This document shows, piece after piece, positions 1 through 7,966 of a DNA stretch of 38,188 nucleotides. The notes below the pieces were generated by a model that was not told where the DNA came from, made no database searches, and worked only from the letters and a program-made list of their open reading frames with translations. Source of the stretch: Luteimonas salinisoli. GTDB taxonomy: Bacteria > Pseudomonadota > Gammaproteobacteria > Xanthomonadales > Xanthomonadaceae. The stretch's first letter is position 1, and each line of letters opens with the position of its first letter. The position numbers and the translations under genes are program-made. The stretch spans positions 1 through 38,188 of the forward strand of contig NZ_JACCKA010000077.1 in NCBI RefSeq assembly GCF_013425525.1. The letters run 5' to 3'.

Positions 1-1249
1 CCGCGCGCGGGCGCGGCAGCGCGTCGACGCGTGCGGCCAGGCGCCGCAGCCACGGCGTGGCGGCCACGTCGCCGCGGTCCGGTTCCAGCAGCCGCGGCAG
101 CAGGAAGCGGGTGGACGCGGCGGCGGCGAGCAAGCCGGCGACCGTGAACACCGCCAGCTGGCGCAGGCCGTCGACCCCGGCGACGAAGAAGGTCAGGTAG
201 GCGATGCAGGTGGACGCCACGCCGGTCAGCAGGGTCGGCCAGATCGCGCGCGCCACCGCCACCGGGGAGCGGCCCTCGCGCAGATGACTGAACAGATGCA
301 CCGGATAGTCCTGGGCCACCCCGATCAGGGTGAAGCCGAAGGCCAGGGTGATGCCGTGCATGCTGCCGAACAGCAGCGCCACCGCGGCCACCCCGGCCAG
401 CGCCGCGGTGGCCAGCGGCAGCACCCCGAGCAGCAGCAGGCGCCCGCTGCGGTAGGCGAACCAGAACAGCAGCACCAGCCCCAGCGAACCGATCGCACCG
501 ATGCGCGCGGCCTCGCCGGCGGTGCGGCTGCCGATCTCGACCGAGAACGCCCCCGGCCCGGTCATCGTCAGCGCACTGCCGGAGTCCCCGGCGACCTCGT
601 CGAAGGCCGCGCGGATCGCCCCCACCACGCCCGCTTGCGCGGCCGGATCGAAGCCGGCCGCGCCGCTGCGCAGCAGCAGCAGGGCCTCGCGCCCGGTGCG
701 GTCGAACCACACGCCGTGCAGGCGCTGCGGTGCCGCAGCCGGCTCCCAGGCCTCGGCCAGCACCAGGGTCTCGAGGGTCGGATCGGCCGGCAGCAGTGGT
801 TCGACCAGCGAGGCCGCGGGCGAGCCGAGGTCCTGCAGCCGCGCATCGAGCTCGTCGCGCAGGAACGCCGCATCCAGCGCGCGGGTGTCCAGGGTCGGGG
901 AGAGCAGGTAGCGGTACGGCAGCAGCCGCTCCGGGATCGCCGCCAACGCGGCGTCGCCCTCGTCGCCGTTGGCGACCAGATCCAGCCGCGGATCGCGGCG
1001 CAGCGCTTCGCCCAGGGCCTGCGACTGCCGCGCCAGTTCCGGGGCCTCGGCCCCGGACAGCGCCAGCAGCAACAGCCGCGCGCCCGGGCCGTCGCCGAGT
1101 TCGTCGATCAGCAAGCGCTGTTCGGGCGTCCGCGGCTCCGGCATGAAGGCGCGCAGATCGCCGGACAGCTGCAGCCGCTGTCCCGCCCATACGCCGGCCA
1201 GCACCAGCAGCGCCAGCCACCCCAGGGCCAGCGCGAGCCTAGGACGCAT
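1..1249 (-). CDS. MMPL/RND-type exporter of the aryl-polyene (xanthomonadin) cluster, N-terminal part
   Basis: An open frame of 416 codons starts at the ATG at 1249 and runs off the left edge, so the C-terminal half is missing. It has an N-terminal membrane helix (residues about 5-23), a long periplasmic domain (about 25-245), then a block of closely spaced helices with the segment GFTLIGVAQDYPVHLF, typical of MMPL-family transporters. The family exports lipidic or pigment products across the inner membrane. The LolA-like and acyltransferase neighbours indicate an exporter of xanthomonadin or its lipid precursor to the outer membrane. No good ribosome site precedes the ATG. It is separated from the LolA-like gene by 270 bp of duplicated palindromes. 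Family is clear; substrate is inferred from context. Confidence 0.85.
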   Translation of the reverse strand, partial: MRPRLALALGWLALLVLAGVWAGQRLQLSGDLRAFMPEPRTPEQRLLIDELGDGPGARLLLLALSGAEAPELARQSQALGEALRRDPRLDLVANGDEGDAALAAIPERLLPYRYLLSPTLDTRALDAAFLRDELDARLQDLGSPAASLVEPLLPADPTLETLVLAEAWEPAAAPQRLHGVWFDRTGREALLLLRSGAAGFDPAAQAGVVGAIRAAFDEVAGDSGSALTMTGPGAFSVEIGSRTAGEAARIGAIGSLGLVLLFWFAYRSGRLLLLGVLPLATAALAGVAAVALLFGSMHGITLAFGFTLIGVAQDYPVHLFSHLREGRSPVAVARAIWPTLLTGVASTCIAYLTFFVAGVDGLRQLAVFTVAGLLAAAASTRFLLPRLLEPDRGDVAATPWLRRLAARVDALPRPRA

Positions 1250-1308
1250 CGCCGCACCGAGAAGCGCAACCGGCTCCGCCGCGCCCGATGCCGGCGACCG
1301 GGCCGTGC

Positions 1309-1508
1309 AGCCGAGCAAGCTCGGCTCTACGGGGGCTTCGGGAACCGCGACGACGGCTGGCGCGCCCGCGTAGAGCGGAGCTTGCTCCGCTGCTCCCGGC
1401 TCCGAAACCCGCGACCGGGCCGTGCAGCCGAGCAAGCTCGGCTCTACGGGGGCTTCGGGGCCAGCGATGGCGGTCGGGCCGCCCTGGTAGAGCGGTACTG
1501 GCTCCGCT
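1309..1508. repeat. Two tandem copies of a GTAG palindrome pair (REP/BIME, SMAG-like)
   Basis: Four 22-bp stem-loops bearing GTAG at one end lie at 1309-1330 (minus), 1370-1391 (plus), 1426-1447 (minus) and 1487-1508 (plus, degenerate). Stems are of the type GAGCGGAGC/GCTCCGCT or GAGCCGAGC/GCTCGGCT. Equivalent elements are exactly 117 bp apart (1309 to 1426, 1370 to 1487), and the DNA between them is also similar, so a unit holding an inverted pair has been tandemly duplicated. GTAG-headed palindromes are known from Stenotrophomonas (SMAG elements). They fill the space between the LolA-like gene and the exporter. Confidence 0.85.
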
Positions 1509-1519
1509 GTTCACGGCCG

Positions 1520-2197
1520 TCAGCCGCCGCCGCGGCAGAGCGCTTCGAGCGCGGCGGCATCGGTCTGCGCGTCGGCGCTGCGCGCCGCGCCAGCCAGCAG
1601 CGTGCGCTGCAGCGCGCCCTCGGCCGGCTGCGTCTCGATGCAGCGCAGTTCGGCGCCGCGGCCGTGCAGGACGATCTCGCGCACGCTGGCGGCCAGGGCC
1701 TCGTCCCTCGGCGTCAGCGTCATGCGCCAGCCCTCGCGCACGCCGCGGGTCTCGATCGCGTAGTGACGCTCGAGCGCGGCGGCATCGCCGGCCAGCAGCG
1801 CGCCGAAGCTCCCCTGCAGCGCCGCCAGTTCCGGCGCGCGCGACAGCGCGAAGCTGCGCGGCGACCGGCCCGCGCGCGCGATGGTGGCGCGGCCGTCGCG
1901 CAGGGTGGTGGTCTCGGCGTAAGGCGTGCGCACCTCCCGGACCAGGGTGCGCTCGTCGGGACGCAGATACTCGCCGGCCACGCGCAGCGGTTCCTTCAGC
2001 ATCGGCGAGGCGCGCACTTCGAGGAACGACGTGCGCGCCGGCGGCGGACGCGCCAGCTTCTCCAGGACCCAGGCGCTGCCGAACCCGTCAGGCGCCGCCT
2101 GCGCCGTCGCCCAGCACGGTGCCAGCACGCACAGCAGTGCCGCGACCGCGCGTCCGGTCCGGTGCCGCCGCTTGGCCTTCGGCGCTGTCGCTGTCAT
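1520..2197 (-). CDS. LolA-like outer-membrane lipoprotein carrier of the aryl-polyene cluster
   Basis: 225 residues. The ATG at 2197 is preceded by a GGGAG ribosome site and opens a signal peptide: an Arg/Lys-rich stretch, then AVAALLCVLAPCWATAQA with cleavage after AQA. The mature part (SFLEVRASPMLKEPLRVAGEYL... and later LTPRDEALAASVREIVLHG) resembles LolA-related proteins found in aryl-polyene clusters, which carry lipid cargo through the periplasm. The frame stays open upstream to 2245, but that adds only a Ser/Thr-rich stretch before the signal peptide. From 2197 the gene overlaps the upstream acyltransferase by 110 bp in another frame. Role in pigment delivery is inferred from the neighbours. 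Confidence 0.75.
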   Translation of the reverse strand: MTATAPKAKRRHRTGRAVAALLCVLAPCWATAQAAPDGFGSAWVLEKLARPPPARTSFLEVRASPMLKEPLRVAGEYLRPDERTLVREVRTPYAETTTLRDGRATIARAGRSPRSFALSRAPELAALQGSFGALLAGDAAALERHYAIETRGVREGWRMTLTPRDEALAASVREIVLHGRGAELRCIETQPAEGALQRTLLAGAARSADAQTDAAALEALCRGGG

Positions 2198-3095
2198 CGT
2201 CGTGCTCCCAGAAATCGTAGAAATTGAACCAGTTGTACGGCGCATCGCGTACGTGATGTTCCAGACGCGCGGCGTAACGGCGGATGAGCGCGGGGATCGC
2301 CGCGGCGCGCTCGCGGCGCGCCAGGTCGATGCCGTCGCTGAACGGCTCGAACGCCAGGTCGTAGCGGTTGCCGCCGCGGTACAGCCCGAACGCCAGCGAC
2401 ACGGGGATCTTCAGCACCGCGGCGATGTGCCATGGCGCCATCGGAAACGCCGCCGGCGCGCCGAGGAACGGCACCCGCACCACGGCCTCGCCCGGCTGGG
2501 CGCGATCGACCAGCAGTGCGATCAGCGCGCCTTCCGCAGCGGCCCGCTGGATGTCCAGCATGATCGCCGGCCCGGACTGGCCGGCGTCGATCACGGTGGC
2601 GGCGATCTCCGGATTGAGCGCGTCCAGCACCCGCATCAGCGCCGCGCTGTGTCCCTTGTCCAGCAGCACCCGGACCTTCTGCTCCGGACGCTGGCGCGAG
2701 AGCACCCGCAGCACCTCGAAGCTGCCCAGGTGGGAGCCGAACAGCAGCACGCCGCGGCCGCGGTCGAGCTGATCGTGCAGCCCGTCCAGGCCGTCGATGC
2801 GCACGTCGAAGCGGCGCAGGTCCTCGCTGAGCAGGAATACCCGGTCGAGGATGGTCGCGGCGAAGGTATGGATGTGGCGGACCACGTCGCGCCAGCGCGC
2901 CGGGCGCCCGAGCACGCGCGCCAGGTAGGCGCGCGAGTCCCGGCGCTCCTCCGGGCGCCGCAGCAGGAAGTACAGCGCGATCGGGTACAGCAGCAGGCGG
3001 GCGAAGGCGCGTCCTCCGCTGCAGGCCACGGTGCGGATCGCGGCGAGCGCCAGCCGCCCACCGCCCTCGCGGCGGCGCTTCCACTGCGCGCTCAT
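2088..3095 (-). CDS. LpxL/HtrB-type acyltransferase of the aryl-polyene cluster
   Basis: 335 residues. The ATG at 3095 overlaps the stop of the hotdog gene as ATGA, so the two are translationally coupled. A hydrophobic segment near residues 30-45 anchors it to the inner membrane. The HX4E motif of the lysophospholipid/lipid A acyltransferase superfamily is visible at H122-E127 (FGSHLGSFEVL). Such enzymes in aryl-polyene clusters attach the polyene acyl chain to a lipid or sugar carrier. The polar tail after residue about 300 (EHDDDSDSAEG...) is unusual and is the part that overlaps the LolA-like gene. It could belong to an ancestral, shorter gene extended by loss of a stop codon. Confidence 0.85.
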   Translation of the reverse strand: MSAQWKRRREGGGRLALAAIRTVACSGGRAFARLLLYPIALYFLLRRPEERRDSRAYLARVLGRPARWRDVVRHIHTFAATILDRVFLLSEDLRRFDVRIDGLDGLHDQLDRGRGVLLFGSHLGSFEVLRVLSRQRPEQKVRVLLDKGHSAALMRVLDALNPEIAATVIDAGQSGPAIMLDIQRAAAEGALIALLVDRAQPGEAVVRVPFLGAPAAFPMAPWHIAAVLKIPVSLAFGLYRGGNRYDLAFEPFSDGIDLARRERAAAIPALIRRYAARLEHHVRDAPYNWFNFYDFWEHDDDSDSAEGQAAAPDRTRGRGTAVRAGTVLGDGAGGA

Positions 3096-3376
3096 GCCGC
3101 GGCCACTTCGCCGCTGGCCAACAGCGTGCCGTCCTCGCCCAGCACCCGGAACTTCCAGCGCGAGGCGGCGGGATGGTCCAGTTCGACGCGCGCCATCCGC
3201 CCCGGCAGCAATGGCCGCACGAACTTGACCTGCGGCAGGCGCAACGCGCCCAGCCCGGCGTGTCCGGTCTCGATCGCCTCCAGCACCCGCTCCAGCAGCA
3301 GCACGCCGGGCACCACCGGGCGGCCGGGGAAGTGTCCGGCGAGGCTGGGATGGTCGGGCGGAATGCTGAACTGCAT
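3092..3376 (-). CDS. Small hotdog-fold dehydratase/thioesterase (ApeI/FabZ-like)
   Basis: 94 residues from the ATG at 3376; a TTG at 3403 would add nine residues. The signature HFPGRPVVPGVLLLERV contains the catalytic-type histidine (H15) of FabZ-like 3-hydroxyacyl-ACP dehydratases and ApeI-like proteins. In aryl-polyene biosynthesis a dehydratase of this type removes water from the beta-hydroxyacyl chain after each extension to create the conjugated double bonds. The protein is shorter than FabZ (about 140-150 residues), as expected for the ApeI-like group. Its stop codon overlaps the acyltransferase start by 4 nt. Dehydratase rather than thioesterase is a family inference. Confidence 0.8.
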   Translation of the reverse strand: MQFSIPPDHPSLAGHFPGRPVVPGVLLLERVLEAIETGHAGLGALRLPQVKFVRPLLPGRMARVELDHPAASRWKFRVLGEDGTLLASGEVAAA

Positions 3377-3496
3377 CGGGACAGCCGGGCGCGTGAGGCG
3401 CAAGAGGATAGCGGAACGTGACGGCGATCGTACCGTTATCGGGATAAACGCCCGTTCGGCCGCGGCGGCGCGACCGGAGCGGGGGCGCTTCCGCCG

Positions 3497-4315
3497 TCAG
3501 GCGCCGCGCAGCAGCCCCACCACCGCCGCGCGGGCCTGTTCGGCCAGCGCCTGGCGGCCGATCGGGCCGGACGGCCCCGCCAGCGGCAGCGGCGCACCGA
3601 AGCGCACCCGGATCGTCCCGGGACGCACCCGGAAGAACCCCTCCGGCGGCAGCACCGCGCCGGTGCCCTCCAGGGCCACCGGCAGCACCTCGGCGCCGGC
3701 CTCGATCGCGGTCTGGAACGCGCCCGGCTTGAACGGCGCCACGCTGCCGTCGCGGCTGCGCGTGCCCTCGGGAAAGATGCACAGGATCGCGCCGGCGCGC
3801 ACCACCCCGGCGGCACGGTGCAGGCTGGCGGTGGCGGCGCGGCGATTGTCGCGGGGGATGAACACCATGCCCATCGCCCGCGCATACCAGCCGACGAAGG
3901 GCACCCCGGCCATCTCCTGCTTGAGCAGGAAGTGCAGCGGCACCGGCACCGCGCGGAACAGCGCGCAGATGTCGATCACCGACTGGTGGTTGGCCACCAG
4001 CACGTAGCGTCGCGACCAGTCGACCCGTTCCAGCCCCTCGACCTCCAGCCGCGCGCCGGCGCCACCGAGCAGCCCCGGCGCCCAGCAGCGCGACGCCATC
4101 CGCAGCGGCAGGTGCCGCGCGCCGCCGGACAGCGCGTACAGCAGCAGCGCCAGGCTGATCCAGCCGGCGGTCCAGAGCAGGGTGAAGCCGAACTGCAGGC
4201 CGTTGAACGCCAGCCACGGCCAGCGCCGCCATGCCCGCGGCGGGATCTGCAGGGATTCGATGCGCTCGCTCACGCGCAAAGCATAACGTGCGCCGCGCGC
4301 GCTCCGTGCCCGCAT
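3497..4315 (-). CDS. PlsC-like 1-acylglycerol-3-phosphate-type acyltransferase
   Basis: 272 residues counted from the ATG at 4315, which follows the upstream stop directly (TGAATG), suggesting translation by re-initiation. A GTG at 4273 would give 258 residues and skip an Arg/Ala-rich lead. A membrane helix (about 40-62) precedes the acyltransferase domain, with NHQSVID (H110-D115) and FPEGTRS (181-187), the motifs I and III of the PlsC superfamily. Homologous genes sit in aryl-polyene clusters, where they are thought to move the polyenoic acyl group onto a lipid. A genuine housekeeping PlsC cannot be excluded, but the position between pigment genes argues against it. Confidence 0.85.
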   Translation of the reverse strand: MRARSARGARYALRVSERIESLQIPPRAWRRWPWLAFNGLQFGFTLLWTAGWISLALLLYALSGGARHLPLRMASRCWAPGLLGGAGARLEVEGLERVDWSRRYVLVANHQSVIDICALFRAVPVPLHFLLKQEMAGVPFVGWYARAMGMVFIPRDNRRAATASLHRAAGVVRAGAILCIFPEGTRSRDGSVAPFKPGAFQTAIEAGAEVLPVALEGTGAVLPPEGFFRVRPGTIRVRFGAPLPLAGPSGPIGRQALAEQARAAVVGLLRGA

Positions 4316-4999
4316 TCAGCGCATCAGGTCGCGCCAGAAGCCGGCGCCGAGGCCGGCCAGGCTGCGCAGGAACCCGGCGAAGCTGCGGTAGCGCCCCGGG
4401 AAGCGGCGCTTGCGCAGCAGGTACTCGCCGAAGAAGAAACCGCCGACGATGCCGTAGTTGAACAGGTTGGCGAACCACGACCACTGGGTGCGGGTGATGG
4501 TCCAGGGCGGCTGCACGCCGAGGCCGTCGAGCAGGCCGCCGGGCGTGGCGATCATCGCCAGCGCCAGGTTGACCAGCGCCAGCGCCGCGAGCAGCAGTGC
4601 CCAGGCCGCGGTCAGGGCGCGGGTGTAGATGCGCAGTTCGGCCGGCAGCTGCGCCGGTTCGACCCGATCCAGCGCCGCGACGATGCGCGAGATCAGCGGT
4701 GCCCGCCCCGGCCGCAACGTCCGCCCGAACACCCAGGCGATCAGGCCGATGAACGCCACCGGCACCAGCAGCAGCGGCAGGGCGGCATGGCCGGCGCGAA
4801 ACAGCGCCCAGGCCCCGGCGAGGAGCAGCGGCAGCGCCAGCCAGGCCCAGATGCGGCGGGCCGCCAGCGGCGCCGCCAGCACCAGCAGCACCAGCACCAG
4901 CAGCGCCCCCAGCGCCAACCCTGCGCTGTCGAGCGCGCTGGCCAGATGGGCGAGCAGCGCATAGCCGAGCGCCAGCGCGATCTCGACGGTCAACAGCAC
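4316..4999 (-). CDS. COG4648-like integral membrane protein of the aryl-polyene cluster
   Basis: 227 residues. The GTG at 4999 is chosen because GGAGGGA lies 6 nt upstream; the frame stays open to another GTG at 5014. The first half is a row of hydrophobic segments (three to five helices), then a short loop (RTLRPGRAPLISRIVAALDRVEP...), two more helices, and a conserved-looking tail with WFANLFNYGIVGGFFFGEYL. Membrane proteins of this sort, often loosely labelled ketosynthase in databases, occur in xanthomonadin and aryl-polyene clusters. No catalytic motif is visible, so a role in scaffolding or transport of the intermediate is inference. Confidence 0.7.
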   Translation of the reverse strand: MLLTVEIALALGYALLAHLASALDSAGLALGALLVLVLLVLAAPLAARRIWAWLALPLLLAGAWALFRAGHAALPLLLVPVAFIGLIAWVFGRTLRPGRAPLISRIVAALDRVEPAQLPAELRIYTRALTAAWALLLAALALVNLALAMIATPGGLLDGLGVQPPWTITRTQWSWFANLFNYGIVGGFFFGEYLLRKRRFPGRYRSFAGFLRSLAGLGAGFWRDLMR

Positions 5000-5158
5000 C
5001 CGCGGTCCCTCCACCCGTTGGCGCGACCGGCAAGGGACGGCGAACGCTGCGGCACGCGCCGGAACGCGCGTGCCGGCACGGCGGTGCTGCCGCGACGGTC
5101 TGCGGACCGGGGGCCTGGGCGGTTCACCGGCGGCTGCGCCGCCCGCGGGACATGCGTC

Positions 5159-5428
5159 TCACGTCGTCCGGTGCTGCTCGACATGCGCGGACAGCGCGCG
5201 CAGCGAGGCGAAGATGCGCAGGTTCTCCTCGTTGTCCGAGCGCAACTGGAAGCCGTAGCGCTTGCTGATCGCCAGCGCCAGTTCCAGCGCGTCGATCGAG
5301 TCGAGGCCCAGCCCGGTGTTGAACAACGCCGCCTCCGGATCGATCTGCGCCGGCTCCACGTCCTCCAGGTTCAGGTTCTCGACCAGGAGTTCGGCCAGTT
5401 CGCGCTCGGCGGGCGTTTGGTTGGGCAT
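5159..5428 (-). CDS. Acyl carrier protein of the aryl-polyene cluster
   Basis: 89 residues, the normal size of an acyl carrier protein. The phosphopantetheine site is TGLGLDSIDALEL with Ser44. The protein carries the growing polyene chain during biosynthesis and must be converted to the holo form by a phosphopantetheinyl transferase, for which a candidate lies at 21738-22328. It is the first gene of the leftward block and is divergent from the halogenase gene. A 144-bp gap with no visible gene separates it from the next gene (start 4999/5014). Aryl-polyene clusters commonly hold two carrier proteins; the second may lie beyond the left edge. Confidence 0.92.
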   Translation of the reverse strand: MPNQTPAERELAELLVENLNLEDVEPAQIDPEAALFNTGLGLDSIDALELALAISKRYGFQLRSDNEENLRIFASLRALSAHVEQHRTT

Positions 5429-5492
5429 GCTCGGTTCCGTCTCGGTGAATGGCGGCGCGGCGGCGGCGGTCCGGCATGCGCCGGGCCCGCGC

Positions 5493-5498
5493 TATGAT
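5493..5498 (+). promoter_or_regulatory. Candidate -10 element (TATGAT) in the divergent halogenase/ACP region
   Basis: TATGAT lies in the 111-bp interval between the divergent carrier-protein and halogenase genes. No convincing -35 hexamer is seen 16-18 nt upstream. An in-frame ATG at 5510 is 11 nt downstream, so if transcription starts about 5505 translation might begin there rather than at 5540. Confidence 0.4.
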
Positions 5499-5539
5499 GC
5501 GCGCCCGGAATGATGGCATGGCCCGACGGCCACGGCGAG

Positions 5540-6889
5540 ATGTCGAACCAGAACACCCCCGACGGCGCCTCCGCTGGCGCCAGCGAGATCGACGTGCTGG
5601 TGATCGGCGGCGGCCCCGCCGGCAGCACCGCGGCGGCCCTGCTGGCCGGCCGCGGCTGGCGCGTGGTCCTGCTGGAGAAGGACGCCCACCCGCGCTTCCA
5701 CATCGGCGAATCGCTGCTGCCGATGAACCTGCCGATCCTCGAGCGCCTGGGCGTGCTCGAGCAGGTGCGGGCGATCGGCGTGCACAAGGCCGGCGCCGAT
5801 TTCTCGCGGCCCGACGACAGCACCAACGTGTTCCGCTTCTCGCGCGCCCTGTCGCCGCGCTACGACTACGCCTTCCAGGTGCCCCGCGCCGAGTTCGACC
5901 GGCTGCTGTTCGCGCGCGCCCGCGACTGCGGGGTCGACGCGCGCGAGCGGGTCCGCGTGGAGCGCGTGGAGTTCGGCGCCGATGGCCGCCCGGCGACCGT
6001 GCACGCCCGCGACGCCGGCGGGGCCGCGCTGGCCTTCCGCCCGCGCTACCTGGTCGACGCCAGCGGCCGGGACACCTTCCTCGGCAACAAGCTCAAGCTC
6101 AAGCGCCGCAGCCGCAGGCACCAGTCGGCGGCGATCTTCAGCCACTTCCGCGGCGTGGCGCGGCGGGCGGGCGAGGATGCAGGCAACATCACCGTCGACC
6201 GCTTCGAGCATGGCTGGTACTGGCTGATCCCGCTTCCCGACGACGTGATGAGCGTCGGCGCGGTGTGCTCGCCGGAGTACCTCAAGCGGCGCCGCGGCGA
6301 CAACGAGTCGTTCCTGATGCAGACCCTGGCGGCGCGCTCCTCGGTATGGCGGCGGATGCAGGACGCCGAGCGCATCGCGCCGGTGCACGCCACCGGCAAC
6401 TACACCTACGGCTGCACCCGCATGGCCGGCCCGGGCTGGGTGATGGTGGGCGACGCCTACGCGTTCGTTGATCCGGTGTTCTCCTCGGGGGTGTACCTGG
6501 GCATGAAGAGCGCGGAGCTCGCCGGCGACGTGGTCGACGGCGCCCTGCGCGATCCGCGGCGCGAGCACGCGCTGCAGCGCGACATGGCGAGGCGGCTGTC
6601 GCGCGGGCTGGAGCATTTCTCCTGGTTCATCCACCGCTTCACCACGCCGGTGATGGAGCGGATCTTCGCCGCGCCGCGCAACGTCCTGAAACTGGAACAG
6701 GCGGTGATCTCGATGCTGGCCGGCGACGTGTTCGACACCCCCGCGGTGCTGTGGCGGCTGCGCGCGTTCCGGCTGTTGTACGCGCTCAACGCCGTCGCGA
6801 TCGCACCGCAGGCGCTGCGCGGCTGGTGGCGCCGGCGACGGACCGCTGCCGCCTTCTCCGGCGACACGCTGCAGGAGGGCAACCCTTGA
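5540..6889 (+). CDS. FAD-dependent halogenase of the xanthomonadin cluster
   Basis: 449 residues from ATG 5540; an in-frame ATG at 5510 would add ten residues, and neither has a strong ribosome site. The N-terminal FAD-binding motif is VIGGGPAGST (residues 21-30). The halogenase hallmark WxWxIP is present as W226-Y-W-L-I-P231, and K83 in the KAGADF segment sits where flavin halogenases keep their catalytic lysine. A second FAD motif, GDAYAFVDPVFSSGVYLG, follows. These enzymes use FADH2, O2 and halide to make hypohalous acid that halogenates an aromatic ring; xanthomonadins are brominated aryl polyenes. Its stop codon overlaps the TTG start of xanB2, so the two form an operon. A flavin reductase partner is not in the window. 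Confidence 0.88.
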   Translation: MSNQNTPDGASAGASEIDVLVIGGGPAGSTAAALLAGRGWRVVLLEKDAHPRFHIGESLLPMNLPILERLGVLEQVRAIGVHKAGADFSRPDDSTNVFRFSRALSPRYDYAFQVPRAEFDRLLFARARDCGVDARERVRVERVEFGADGRPATVHARDAGGAALAFRPRYLVDASGRDTFLGNKLKLKRRSRRHQSAAIFSHFRGVARRAGEDAGNITVDRFEHGWYWLIPLPDDVMSVGAVCSPEYLKRRRGDNESFLMQTLAARSSVWRRMQDAERIAPVHATGNYTYGCTRMAGPGWVMVGDAYAFVDPVFSSGVYLGMKSAELAGDVVDGALRDPRREHALQRDMARRLSRGLEHFSWFIHRFTTPVMERIFAAPRNVLKLEQAVISMLAGDVFDTPAVLWRLRAFRLLYALNAVAIAPQALRGWWRRRRTAAAFSGDTLQEGNP

Positions 6890-7884
6890 GCCGCCCGCTC
6901 ACCGCGGGCGCCGAGGAGCCGGCGCGCCTGCAGGTCGACTACGTCGACGCCGCCAGTCCCGACCCGCTGCTCGGCGACGACGTGCTGGCGGTGCTCGGCT
7001 TCGGGCGCGCGGCCCCGGCCAGCGGCGACCCGCGCTACCTGCACGTGCCGCTGCAGCCGTACGGCGCCGCCCCGCTGGAAGTCTGGCGCGCCAATGCCCC
7101 GGTGCGCAGCGGCCGCGACGGCGCCATCGCCTGGGCCAGCGACGGACACCTCGGCTTCGGCGCGATCGAGATCGAGGAGGGTGCCGGCGGCGTCACCGAG
7201 GCGGCGCGGCGCGGCTACGCGGCGCTGACCCGCTTCGTCTCCGCCGGCGACACCCCGCACCTGCTGCGCATCTGGAACTACCTCGATGCGATCACCCTGG
7301 GCGAGGGCGACGCCGAGCGCTACCGCCAGTTCTGCCTGGGGCGGGCCGCCGGGCTCGGCACGTTCGACACCGGGCGGCTGCCGGCCGCCACCGCGACCGG
7401 CCGCTGCGACGACGCCCGCGTGGTGCAGATCTACTGGCTGTCGGCGCGCGAGCCGGGCACGCCGCTGGAGAACCCGCGCCAGCTCAGCGCCTACCGCTAT
7501 CCGCGCCAGTACGGCCCGCAGTCGCCCAGCTTCGCCCGCGCCATGCTGCCGGCCGACGGCCACGCGATGCCGCTGCTGCTCTCGGGCACGGCCAGCATCG
7601 TCGGCCACGTCTCGCAGCACGCCGGCGAGCTGCAGGCGCAGCTGGAGGAGACCTTCGCCAATTTCGACGCGCTGCTGGGCGCGGCGCGCGCGGCGCGGCC
7701 GTCGCTGCCGGCCCGCTTCGGCGCCGGCACCCGGCTGAAGGTCTACGTGCGCGACCGCGACGACCTGCCGCTGGTGGCGCGCGCCCTCGACGAGCGCTTC
7801 GGCGACCGCGTGCCGCGGGTCCTGCTCCACGCCGCGATCTGCCGCCGCGAGCTGGCGGTGGAGATCGACGGGGTGCACAGCTGA
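6886..7884 (+). CDS. xanB2: XanB2-type chorismatase (3-/4-hydroxybenzoate synthase)
   Basis: 332 residues from a TTG at 6886 that overlaps the halogenase stop by four bases (TTGA) with GGAGG 7 nt upstream; no ATG fits. The sequence matches the chorismatase family (often misannotated as pteridine-dependent deoxygenase), with YLHVPLQPYG, RIWNYLDAI, RYRQFCLGRAAGLG, SAYRYPRQYGPQSPSFARA and the C-terminal CRRELAVEIDGVH. In Xanthomonas, XanB2 hydrolyses chorismate to 3- and 4-hydroxybenzoate, feeding xanthomonadin, a diffusible signal and ubiquinone. AroE in the same window supplies the shikimate branch leading to chorismate. The C-terminal Cys/Arg/Glu segment carries the expected active-site residues. 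The family call is strong; the product ratio cannot be read from sequence. Confidence 0.88.
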   Translation: MSRPLTAGAEEPARLQVDYVDAASPDPLLGDDVLAVLGFGRAAPASGDPRYLHVPLQPYGAAPLEVWRANAPVRSGRDGAIAWASDGHLGFGAIEIEEGAGGVTEAARRGYAALTRFVSAGDTPHLLRIWNYLDAITLGEGDAERYRQFCLGRAAGLGTFDTGRLPAATATGRCDDARVVQIYWLSAREPGTPLENPRQLSAYRYPRQYGPQSPSFARAMLPADGHAMPLLLSGTASIVGHVSQHAGELQAQLEETFANFDALLGAARAARPSLPARFGAGTRLKVYVRDRDDLPLVARALDERFGDRVPRVLLHAAICRRELAVEIDGVHS

Positions 7885-7903
7885 GCCCCCAGCGATACGG
7901 GCC

Positions 7904-7937
7904 TTGACGCGCCGCTTCGCGGGTCTTGGACTATCCT
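7904..7937 (+). promoter_or_regulatory. Candidate promoter of the small membrane protein gene
   Basis: TTGACG at 7904-7909 is followed after 17 nt by TGGACT (7927-7932), or after 22 nt by TATCCT (7932-7937). The start codon is at 7967. The spacing favours the weaker TGGACT. Confidence 0.35.
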
Positions 7938-7966
7938 GACCGCCTTGCCAACGCGGGAGAGACACG

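Noticed and set aside
284..2227. A 647-codon open frame on the plus strand
   Set aside because: It is antisense to the exporter and LolA-like genes, consists of Arg/Gln/Ala-rich low-complexity sequence, and is an artefact of very high GC.
2088..5033. A single 981-codon minus-strand reading
   Set aside because: Only its last 335 codons match a protein family (acyltransferase). The upstream part crosses three better-supported genes in other frames.
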